In this document: positions 43,563 through 50,891 of the stretch, in pieces
How positions within the stretch are numbered: the first letter of the stretch is position 1
Layout of the letters: every line of letters starts with the position of its first letter
Assembly (NCBI RefSeq): GCF_000423525.1
Contig: NZ_AUID01000003.1
Coordinates: forward strand, 62,001 to 126,000
From: Proteocatella sphenisci DSM 23131
GTDB taxonomy: Bacteria; Bacillota; Clostridia; Peptostreptococcales; Filifactoraceae
Direction: 5' to 3'
DNA length: 64,000 nt
Notes under the pieces: generated by a model
Seen by the model: only the letters and a program-made list of their open reading frames with translations
What the model was told of the DNA's origin: nothing
The model's database searches: none
Made by a program: the position numbers and the translations under genes

Positions 43563-44900
43563 TTACATTGCGCTTTCAGTTTTCCAGCCATCTACTACTG
43601 TAGTAACTACATTTTCCCAAGGCATTGTTCCTTGAGCATATTGAAGAAGTGCTGATCCAAAGTTATCTTTGAATGCCTGGCTTGGGAACACTGTAAAGTT
43701 CCATGCTACTGAAGTTGTTCCTTCTTTTTCCATCCATCTTATAACTTCTTTTGCAAGTGGATCTGAAGGTCTTTCTTCTTCTGTAAATGTATCAAATGGT
43801 GCTATAAAGTTTAGCTTGTCTATAACAAACTGTTTTCCTGTATCACTTGAATATAACCAGTAAATGAAATCTGCAGCAAGTTTTTGATCTGCTTCTGAAG
43901 CTTGTGAGTTTATAGCAAAAAAGTTTTCAGTTCCTGTGCAAAGTCCCTGTGTCTCTTCGCCCTCAATGCCTGTGTATATAGGCATAAACTTGATATCTTC
44001 TTCGGCTACCACGTTTCCATCTACTTCATTTATCTGTGACCATGCCCAGTTACCGTTTTGAACAAATGCACACTGTCCCAGAGCAAATTCTGCCATTGAG
44101 TCTGCTACCTGCTTGGTTCCAAGAAGCTTGGAATCTGTTGTTGAGTTGTTAATATAAAGGTCGAATATATTCTTGTAGTTATCTGCATACTCAAATGTTA
44201 TTTCTTTTGTTGCATCACTTGCAAGGTCTATATTGTTGTTCTTGAATTCATAGTATACCGGAATGTTTGCAAGATGTGTCTGCCATCTCCAGTCTTCACC
44301 TGGTTTTAGTGAAGTACTTGCAAATGCGCCATTGATTTCAAGCTCAGCTTTTTTAGCTGTCATGTCTTCTATAACTGCTTTAAATATTTCAAAGTTGTTT
44401 ATTTGATCCATTGATGTAGCTTTTGGGTCTGCTGTTGCAAAATATTTTTGCATTATAGCATCGTTGTAGATAAGTCCGTATCCCTCAACTACATATGGTA
44501 TTCCATATACGCCTTCTCCGTCAGTCACTGCAAGGCTCTTGTCAGTAAGGTGACTGTAAAGCTCTGTAGAACTTAGATCAGCTGTATAATCTTTCCAGCT
44601 TGCGTATCCCTTAGGTCCGTTTATCTGGAAAAGTGTAGGTGCATCTTTTTTTGCTATCTCTGATTTAAGAGTCTGCTCATATGTTCCAGATGCTGCTGTC
44701 ACAACGTTAAGTTTTACGCCTGTCTCTTCTTCGTATGCCAGTGCTATTTCGTCATAAACCTCAGCTATCTCTGGTTTAAAGTTTAAGTAATAAATCTCCC
44801 CTGATCCTGCAGGAGCCTCCCCTGAATCTGTTGTTCCACCACATGCTACGAGTGAAAGTGCCATCACCCCTGTAACTAAAAGTGCCAATAATTTTTTCAT
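43563..44900 (-). CDS. malE: Extracellular sugar (maltodextrin)-binding lipoprotein
   Basis: Start 44900 has GGGAGGGTT upstream; an ATG at 44927 would precede that site. The 445 residues begin with a lipoprotein signal (MKKLLALLVTGVMALSLVACGG, Cys at 20) and continue as a CUT1 solute-binding protein: ETGVKLNVVTAASGTYEQTL, FQINGPKGYASWKDY, YVVEGYGLIYNDA and FVQNGNWAWSQI. It delivers maltodextrins to MalFG. It is the first gene of the operon, behind LacI-type operators. The operon (MalQ, MalP) is the reason for the maltodextrin assignment. Confidence 0.92.
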   Translation of the reverse strand: MKKLLALLVTGVMALSLVACGGTTDSGEAPAGSGEIYYLNFKPEIAEVYDEIALAYEEETGVKLNVVTAASGTYEQTLKSEIAKKDAPTLFQINGPKGYASWKDYTADLSSTELYSHLTDKSLAVTDGEGVYGIPYVVEGYGLIYNDAIMQKYFATADPKATSMDQINNFEIFKAVIEDMTAKKAELEINGAFASTSLKPGEDWRWQTHLANIPVYYEFKNNNIDLASDATKEITFEYADNYKNIFDLYINNSTTDSKLLGTKQVADSMAEFALGQCAFVQNGNWAWSQINEVDGNVVAEEDIKFMPIYTGIEGEETQGLCTGTENFFAINSQASEADQKLAADFIYWLYSSDTGKQFVIDKLNFIAPFDTFTEEERPSDPLAKEVIRWMEKEGTTSVAWNFTVFPSQAFKDNFGSALLQYAQGTMPWENVVTTVVDGWKTESAM

Positions 44901-44930
44901 TTTTAACCCTCCCATTGAATTATCCAAATT

Positions 44931-45002
44931 CAGGAACCGTTACTGGAAACGTTTCCTGTTATCTATAAGTATATTATACAATCGTTTTCCTAGTAAAGTC
45001 AA
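44931..45002 (-). promoter_or_regulatory. Promoter and LacI-type operators of the mal operon
   Basis: Minus-strand -35 TTGACT (44997-45002), 18-bp spacer and -10 TATAAT (44973-44978). The perfect palindrome GGAAACGTTTCC lies at 44945-44956 just downstream of the start point; a related GGAAAACGATTG (44979-44990) lies in the spacer, and a weaker GGAACCGTTACTGG at 44932-44946. These suit binding by MalR, possibly also CcpA. Confidence 0.8.
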
Positions 45003-45016
45003 TATCCATTTTTATC

Positions 45017-46792
45017 TTATTTTAAGATTTGATACCCTGATTTTCCGTTTTTCTTTACTTTGTATAAGGCTTCATCGGCTTTTGCCATAAGCGTCTTTAC
45101 GGTTTCTCCATCTCTTGGGAAAAACGATGCACCTATGCTGCAACCTACATCAAAACTTAAAAAATTTTCACTTGCATTGTCTTCTATCCTGTAATTCCCC
45201 GTTATCTTACTGTAAATCCGGTCTATGAAGTGAGCGGCATTTTTTTCGTTTTTAATATCGTGAAGATAAATGACAAATTCGTCTCCCCCTGTCCTTATGA
45301 TAAGGTCTTCTTCTCTTAGTTCCTTCTTGATTCTCGCAGCAAGATATTTGAGTACATCATCTCCTGCCTTATGACCATAGGTATCGTTTATATATTTGAA
45401 ATTATCTACATCTAAAACCGAAATGCAAGAGGTAAGATGTCTGTCTTTTGACTCATTCAGCCGTTCAAGCATAACACTGTCTAATGCATACCTGTTATAT
45501 GCTCTGGTCAAGGAGTCTCTGCTTGCTTTTTCTTTTAATTCATTTTCATTTTTCTTTTTGTCCGTAATATCATCAACGATTATGTTTGCACCTGTAATTA
45601 AATCATTTTCTTTGCTCGGCGTAAAATGTACACTCACCCAGATTTGTTTTCCCCAGGTGCTCTTATAGGGCATCTCAAATGAGATTAATCTGTCTTTTTC
45701 CATGCACTCTGCGAGATTTTGTGAAAATCCGATTTCCCTGAGTTTTGAAAATTCGAGTAGATTGACTTTTTTTGTTGCTTCATAAGAGGGGGAATCCATT
45801 ATTTCAAGCAGTTTCCTGTTTGCATAGGTTACTTCACCACTCAAATCACATGAAATAAAACCAATCGGAGCATATTCTGCAAGAGTGTAGAACCGTCTCT
45901 GGCTTGCCTTTAGCGACTTTTCCAGCCTGGTTTGTTCTAAGAATTGTCCTATCTGTGACAGATAGAGTAAAAATAAATCACGGTTCTTTAATTTGCTTTC
46001 TTTTTTAAAAACAAGTACAAAATCCCCCACTATTTTCTCTTCACTTCTGATCTTTGCTAAGACTGAATTTCCGAGATTAAAGTTTTTTTCAAGATTCTGC
46101 ATGGTTTCGTTTGCTATTACATCGCCTGAAAAATCAGATATTTTATCAAAACAGGTTATGTCACTGCCTTTTAATTTTTTGTCTCTTTGAGGATCATAAT
46201 CCCAGTTTTTCCCGATTAAATCAATGCCCAGTTTATCAAGTTCTTTTTTTATATTGCTGTTCAGACCATAAATCGAAACCGTCTTAAGGCTATTATCATT
46301 TTCTTTGAATAAATTTAAGGCTGCATACTCTGCTCCTGATAGATCGCAGGCAAATTTGGTTATTTCCTCGTAGTCTATATCATTAGATCTGTTGGTCCTG
46401 AAGTATTTGGATAACTCACTCATCTTTTTTTCAAATGTCTTATCGGTAAAGAGTGTCACAAAATGAGTTTTTCCAACGCGATAGGCCTTTATATGGTAAT
46501 TCCTCCTGGACACTAGAGAGTATTCTTCAAACTCAATAATTTCATTTTTAGCAATCACTTGTCCATATATCTCTACCCACTTTTGTGCGTCTTTTTTATT
46601 GTCATAAATGTCTCTTACAAGCCGCTTGTTTATTACATCTTGTTTTTTCATGCCTGTAAACTCTTCAAAAGCCTCATTTACGTCAATAAATATATAATCT
46701 GTCATCTTATTATTTTTATCAAACACAGCTTCATGATAAGCAAATGCACATGATGCATTTTTCATGGCTTCCTTATATATATTTCCGTTCAC
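45017..46792 (-). CDS. PAS-GAF-PAS-GGDEF diguanylate cyclase
   Basis: The 591-residue protein starts at GTG (46790-46792) with GGAG 8 nt upstream. It has an N-terminal PAS (about 10-120), a GAF-like segment (about 140-290), a second PAS (about 300-415), and a GGDEF domain (about 425-591) with the intact active site RTGGDEF. RxxD (REED) stands five residues upstream, the inhibitory site for product feedback. It makes cyclic di-GMP in the cytoplasm in response to an unknown signal. There are no transmembrane segments. It has its own promoter and is followed by the mal operon without a visible terminator. Confidence 0.93.
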   Translation of the reverse strand: MNGNIYKEAMKNASCAFAYHEAVFDKNNKMTDYIFIDVNEAFEEFTGMKKQDVINKRLVRDIYDNKKDAQKWVEIYGQVIAKNEIIEFEEYSLVSRRNYHIKAYRVGKTHFVTLFTDKTFEKKMSELSKYFRTNRSNDIDYEEITKFACDLSGAEYAALNLFKENDNSLKTVSIYGLNSNIKKELDKLGIDLIGKNWDYDPQRDKKLKGSDITCFDKISDFSGDVIANETMQNLEKNFNLGNSVLAKIRSEEKIVGDFVLVFKKESKLKNRDLFLLYLSQIGQFLEQTRLEKSLKASQRRFYTLAEYAPIGFISCDLSGEVTYANRKLLEIMDSPSYEATKKVNLLEFSKLREIGFSQNLAECMEKDRLISFEMPYKSTWGKQIWVSVHFTPSKENDLITGANIIVDDITDKKKNENELKEKASRDSLTRAYNRYALDSVMLERLNESKDRHLTSCISVLDVDNFKYINDTYGHKAGDDVLKYLAARIKKELREEDLIIRTGGDEFVIYLHDIKNEKNAAHFIDRIYSKITGNYRIEDNASENFLSFDVGCSIGASFFPRDGETVKTLMAKADEALYKVKKNGKSGYQILK

Positions 46793-46850
46793 TTAGTATC
46801 TCCTTAGTTATTATTTATTGGCCATCCAATTATAATCTCGATTACTAAGT

Positions 46851-46879
46851 ATTATACTTTAATATATTTTATTTTACAA
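46851..46879 (-). promoter_or_regulatory. Promoter of the diguanylate cyclase gene
   Basis: Minus-strand TTGTAA (46874-46879), 17-bp spacer, TATAAT (46851-46856), about 60 nt before the GTG start. Confidence 0.65.
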
Positions 46880-46906
46880 TCGATTAGTTTCTCTCATTAA
46901 AGCAGA

Positions 46907-47947
46907 TTATATTATTCCCATACCCCATTCCACGGTAATGGCTACAATAACAACCAGCACAGAGACTATAAAGCCATGCAGCATAGGCGCAAAGCCTGCC
47001 TTTTTCATTTCCTTAAAGCTTGTATTAAGGCCTATGGCAGACAGGGCCGCTACCATGAGGAATTTGCTTAATTCCTTGGCTGAAGTTGAGACATCGGGCG
47101 GAATGAAACCAAGGCTGTTTATTATGGAAAGAGCAAGGAAACCCAGTATGAACCAGGGAAACAAAGACATGAAATTTACTTTTTCGGCTAAACTTTCCTT
47201 GCCTTTTTCACCGCCTGGTGATTCTGTTTTTTTCTTGAGCCTTATATTTATAAGTGCAAATACAATCACAGTAGGAATGATTGACAATGTCCTTGTCAGC
47301 TTTACCATAGTGGCAAAATCCCCTGCTACTTCACTGAATGCATAGCCGGCGGCAACCACGCTCGATGTGTCATTTACAGCCGTCCCAGCCCAGAGTCCGT
47401 AAGCCATGTCGCTCAGGCCCAACCAGCGCCCCATGATCGGAAACAGCACTATCATGGCCATATCGAATAAAAATGTGGCTGACATGGCATATGCAATTTC
47501 TCGGTCCTGCGCATCAATTACTGGCGCAATTGCAGCAATGGCAGAACCTCCACATATGCCTGTTCCGGCTGAGATAAGGTTAGACAGCTCCCAGTTGAGT
47601 CCCAGGGCTTTTCCTATGAAATATCCACCCCCAAAACAGGTCAAAAGGGTAAATACCATAACTGAAAGAGATATCTTTCCCACTGTAAGTATTGTATTTA
47701 CGCTAAGTGAGGCTCCAAGTAGAATAATTGCTAATTTGAGGATTTTCTTGGATGTAAATTTTAATCCAGGATTCAAAATTGAAGGTTTCCAGAAGGAATT
47801 GACTGTCATTCCTATAAAAAGTGCTATCACTGAAGCTCCGACCAGATGGATAGGGAGAAGACCTTCAATAAATCTGGCGCAGGCAGCTATCAATATTGAT
47901 ACAAAAAAACCTGGAATGATTTTTGATTTCGATTTTATAAATTCCAC
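46907..47947 (-). CDS. YeiH-family putative sulfate exporter
   Basis: The 346-residue membrane protein has about ten hydrophobic helices and the family motifs GASLSVNTILTVGKIS, GTGICGGSAIAAIAPVI and AGTAVNDTSSVVAAG. It starts at GTG with AGGAGAG upstream. UPF0324/YeiH proteins are annotated as sulfate exporters, with limited direct proof. Divergence from a LysR-family gene mirrors the yeiH-yeiE pair of enterobacteria. Export of a sulfur oxyanion or related anion is inference. Confidence 0.88.
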   Translation of the reverse strand: MEFIKSKSKIIPGFFVSILIAACARFIEGLLPIHLVGASVIALFIGMTVNSFWKPSILNPGLKFTSKKILKLAIILLGASLSVNTILTVGKISLSVMVFTLLTCFGGGYFIGKALGLNWELSNLISAGTGICGGSAIAAIAPVIDAQDREIAYAMSATFLFDMAMIVLFPIMGRWLGLSDMAYGLWAGTAVNDTSSVVAAGYAFSEVAGDFATMVKLTRTLSIIPTVIVFALINIRLKKKTESPGGEKGKESLAEKVNFMSLFPWFILGFLALSIINSLGFIPPDVSTSAKELSKFLMVAALSAIGLNTSFKEMKKAGFAPMLHGFIVSVLVVIVAITVEWGMGII

Positions 47948-47985
47948 AGCTATACTCTCCTTTTACATAATTATATTTTATGTAT

Positions 47986-48015
47986 TTATTTTATCCCAGA
48001 TTGATGATAAAATAA
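47986..48015. promoter_or_regulatory. Inverted repeat between the divergent yeiH-like and lysR-type genes
   Basis: Perfect 10-bp arms TTATTTTATC / GATAAAATAA with a 10-bp centre, halfway between the two start codons: a good candidate site for the LysR-type protein. Confidence 0.55.
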
Positions 48016-48075
48016 AATAATCATTTGTAATATACTAATAAATTTTTGTTATCAAGGAGAGGAGCTCTAAGTTAT

Positions 48076-48918
48076 ATGGTGGACAACAGGGTACATACGT
48101 TTTTGAAACTATGCGAGATGATGAATTATCGAAAGACTGCCGAAGAACTAAATATGTCCCAGCCTGCTGTTACCCAGCAGATTCATTTTCTGGAAAGAGA
48201 GTATGGATGCAAGCTTTTTGAGTATAGTGGAAGAGTCCTCTCAAAAACTCAAAAGTGCAAGGAACTGGAAATATATGCCAGATCAGTAGTTTATAACGAT
48301 AATCTTATACGAAGAAATATAGAAAAACCTTTTATAAGAAAAATATCTATAGGCGCCACGAAGACCATAGGGGATTATATAATTGAGGATAAAGTTATAG
48401 ACCTCTTAAAGCTTGATAATATAGAACTGGAAATTATCATAGATAATACAGAATATCTTTTGAAAAAATTGAATGCGCTTGAACTGGACATACTTCTGAT
48501 TGAGGGATCATTTGACAAGGACAGCTATGGATTTGAGCTGATAAAGCAGGAAGAATTGATAGGTATTTGTTCACTAGAACATTGCTTTGCACAAGGCACC
48601 GTAAGCCTTGCAGATTTACTTAAAGAGCATATTATAATAAGGGAATCAGGGTCTGGGACAAGGGGAGTTTTTGAGAATTTTCTTAAGCAGAACAGCTATT
48701 CTTTTAATAGTTTTGCCAGAAAATCTGTAATCAGCAGCTTTAAGCTTACAGAAAAAGCTGTGAGTGAAAATTGCGGAGTATCTTTTGTCTATGAGTCTAT
48801 TGCCAGAAATAACAAAAATCTCAGCACTTTCAAAATTGAAAATACTGAGATTCTTCATGAATATAATTATGTTTTTCTTAAAAGTACATGTGTAGATGAT
48901 CTGCTTAATCTGTTCTGA
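48076..48918 (+). CDS. LysR-family transcriptional regulator
   Basis: ATG 48076 is preferred; AAGGAGAGGAG lies upstream, and the in-frame TTG at 48046 comes before it. The 280 residues have an N-terminal LysR helix-turn-helix (FLKLCEMMNYRKTAEELNMSQPAVTQQIHFLE) and a two-lobed substrate-binding domain (RKISIGATKTIGDYI onward). It is divergent from the YeiH-family exporter and likely controls it. The inducer is unknown. Confidence 0.9.
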   Translation: MVDNRVHTFLKLCEMMNYRKTAEELNMSQPAVTQQIHFLEREYGCKLFEYSGRVLSKTQKCKELEIYARSVVYNDNLIRRNIEKPFIRKISIGATKTIGDYIIEDKVIDLLKLDNIELEIIIDNTEYLLKKLNALELDILLIEGSFDKDSYGFELIKQEELIGICSLEHCFAQGTVSLADLLKEHIIIRESGSGTRGVFENFLKQNSYSFNSFARKSVISSFKLTEKAVSENCGVSFVYESIARNNKNLSTFKIENTEILHEYNYVFLKSTCVDDLLNLF

Positions 48919-48920
48919 TA

Positions 48921-49709
48921 TTATTTGTTTTTCATATGGCTATATTTATCTTTGCTCATTTTTTTGCTTTTTGCACTTCCCGGATTGGTCGGAGTAATGC
49001 TTTTGCCACTGTTTGCACTAAGGGTTCTGTTCTTTTTTTCTGTGCCTTTTTTTGATGATGGTTTGCCTGAGCCTTTTGATTCCATAGGCTTTCCGCTTCT
49101 TCCTATAGCTGATTTTTTGTTTGTGCTGTCACTGTTGTTTCTGATGTTTCCTCTTTTTTTATTTACTGAGAATCCAAATTTTCCAAGATTTCTTCCCAGC
49201 TCAAAATACTCTCCATGCAGATATGATACAAGTTCTGCCTTATCAAGCATTATTTTTCCATTACGGTTCACTATTGAGTCGTCTACATTTATTGCAAGTA
49301 TTTCTGCAAGGAACATGTCATGACTTCCCAGTTTTATTACCTGTTTTATCTTACACTCTATAGATACTGGACTTTCTTTTATAGATGGCGCTGATACGTG
49401 AGTACTTTTTTCATATGTTAGTCCTGCTTTTTCCGCTTTGTCGTTTTTTGATCCGCTTATTACTCCACACAGGTCAGCTGCATAGACAAGGTCCTTTGTA
49501 GTAAGGTTTATGACGAAATCTCCACCTTTTTTTATCATGTCATGTGAATGTCTCTCCGGCTTTACCGAAATATATGTCGTTGGGGGCTTGGTGTTAACTA
49601 TTCCTGTCCATCCTATAGTTATTATGTTTGGATTTTTCATGTCACCACATGATACCATTACTGGTGGTACGGCTCCAAATATCGTACCTGCCTTGAATTC
49701 TTTTTTCAT
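48921..49709 (-). CDS. Flavin reductase-like FMN-binding protein with low-complexity basic tail
   Basis: The first about 185 residues match the flavin reductase (FMN-binding split-barrel) family: FGAVPPVMVSCGD, ITIGWTGIVNTKPPTTYISVKPERHS, GDFVINLTTKDL, and a final GEYFELGRNLGKFGFSV. The remaining about 75 residues are Ser/Lys/Gly/Asn-rich with no hydrophobic core, an unusual addition that might bind nucleic acid or membrane phosphates, or simply be disordered. AGGAGAAAAG precedes the ATG. The gene stops 3 nt from the convergent lysR-type stop. Confidence 0.85.
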   Translation of the reverse strand: MKKEFKAGTIFGAVPPVMVSCGDMKNPNIITIGWTGIVNTKPPTTYISVKPERHSHDMIKKGGDFVINLTTKDLVYAADLCGVISGSKNDKAEKAGLTYEKSTHVSAPSIKESPVSIECKIKQVIKLGSHDMFLAEILAINVDDSIVNRNGKIMLDKAELVSYLHGEYFELGRNLGKFGFSVNKKRGNIRNNSDSTNKKSAIGRSGKPMESKGSGKPSSKKGTEKKNRTLSANSGKSITPTNPGSAKSKKMSKDKYSHMKNK

Positions 49710-49828
49710 CTTTTCTCCTGATTCTCTGTTTATAAATCTATTTTACAATTTGTTTTTCTATAGAAAAAAGCGGTATGAATTCTTTTCAGAAAGCTACCAC
49801 ATATTTAACATTAGTCATGTTTGATTTA

Positions 49829-49918
49829 TGGCGGAGAGAGGGGGATTCGAACCCCCGATACAGTTGCCCGTATACACGCTTTCCAGGCGTGCTCCTTAAG
49901 CCACTCGGACACCTCTCC
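49829..49918 (-). tRNA. tRNA-Ser (anticodon GGA)
   Basis: On the minus strand a 90-nt class II tRNA: acceptor GGAGAGG pairing with TCTCTCC, D-arm GTCCGAGTGGCTTAAGGAG, anticodon loop CTGGAAA (anticodon GGA), a long variable arm (GTATACGGGCAACTGTATC), T-arm GGGGGTTCGAATCCCCC, discriminator G and encoded CCA. The 49710-49828 region between it and the flavin reductase gene shows no other feature. Confidence 0.97.
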
Positions 49919-50000
49919 AGATATTTGATGACATTGTCACCAAATTATTCTACCATAAAACACAAGTTTTATCAAGCGATATTTATTTGTAAATTTCCTC

Positions 50001-50888
50001 CTATTTATCTGGAAATTTTCCCTGACACTCGCTCAGGGTCTTGGCGTTCTTTGGAGATGCTTTTTTCATTGACTCAAAGAACTGAATTACTCTTCCGGCA
50101 TAAGGCACATCTGCTCCAATGTAGGACTTTGCGATATTTTCTATATCTAAACCAACCTGGCAGGAGCTGTCATGCACCTGGCAACGCCTGCATCTTGCTA
50201 TGGCTTTTTCCAGTTTTGCACCGTAATATTCATCCCTGTTTTTCATGTTAAGCCCGTAAATCAGATATACCGCTCCTGCAAGTACTGCTGCGAAAGCAAT
50301 CACCGGAACGGCTGTAAGATACTCTTTTGGAAGAGATTCTACGAGCCCTGCGATTCCAAATCCAAGGAACACTATGGCTGCGATGAATTTCATGGTGACT
50401 TCCGGAATCTTTTTGCCTATGAGCTTTCCTGCTATTATTCCGACAAGGCTGACTGCTGCCATTCCGGTCGTAGTTCCCAGAAGTGTTATAAAGGGGCTTG
50501 CTGAATCGAGGCCCAGGACCATTGCGCTCATCTGAGTCTTGTCTCCAAGCTCTCCCACAAAAAATGCAAGTGCTACGGTCAGCACCGGTCCAAATTTCAG
50601 TTTCTGGTCTTCTTCGTCTTCGTCCTCAAAGTCCAGTTTCATAGACCAGAGCCCAAAAAATATGAAGAGTACTGAAGCTAGTGTTTTTATAATGCTCTCA
50701 GATGCAAATCCTGATACCACGGATGCAAGTGCTATGGCTATCCCGTGGTTGAGGAATGATCCTGCCACGACGCCTGCCATGACCTGTCTCATCTTAAATT
50801 TTGTCGAGAATGCAAGCGCCAGAAGCTGGGTCTTGTCTCCCATCTCAGCAAGGAATATCAGTGTAAATGCGGTAAAAAATGTCGTCAT
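50001..50888 (-). CDS. GDT1/TMEM165-family (UPF0016) cation transporter with Cys-containing C-terminal extension
   Basis: The 295-residue protein has six membrane helices in two repeats, each with the family signature: EMGDKTQLLA (near residue 15) and ELGDKTQMSAM (near 112). UPF0016 proteins move Mn2+ or Ca2+; bacterial MneA/Mnx members export manganese. After the last helix there are about 80 soluble residues with Cys-x2-Cys-x6-Cys (ARCRRCQVHDSSCQ), not present in the common short members, perhaps a metal-sensing tail. GGAGAATAAACT precedes the start. No yybP-ykoY riboswitch is possible directly upstream, because the helicase gene ends there. Confidence 0.88.
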   Translation of the reverse strand: MTTFFTAFTLIFLAEMGDKTQLLALAFSTKFKMRQVMAGVVAGSFLNHGIAIALASVVSGFASESIIKTLASVLFIFFGLWSMKLDFEDEDEEDQKLKFGPVLTVALAFFVGELGDKTQMSAMVLGLDSASPFITLLGTTTGMAAVSLVGIIAGKLIGKKIPEVTMKFIAAIVFLGFGIAGLVESLPKEYLTAVPVIAFAAVLAGAVYLIYGLNMKNRDEYYGAKLEKAIARCRRCQVHDSSCQVGLDIENIAKSYIGADVPYAGRVIQFFESMKKASPKNAKTLSECQGKFPDK

Positions 50889-50891
50889 AGT

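Noticed and set aside
48925-49323. Plus-strand frame of 132 codons with hydrophobic start
   Set aside because: Antisense of the flavin reductase tail; the hydrophobic look comes from the complement of Lys/Ser codons.
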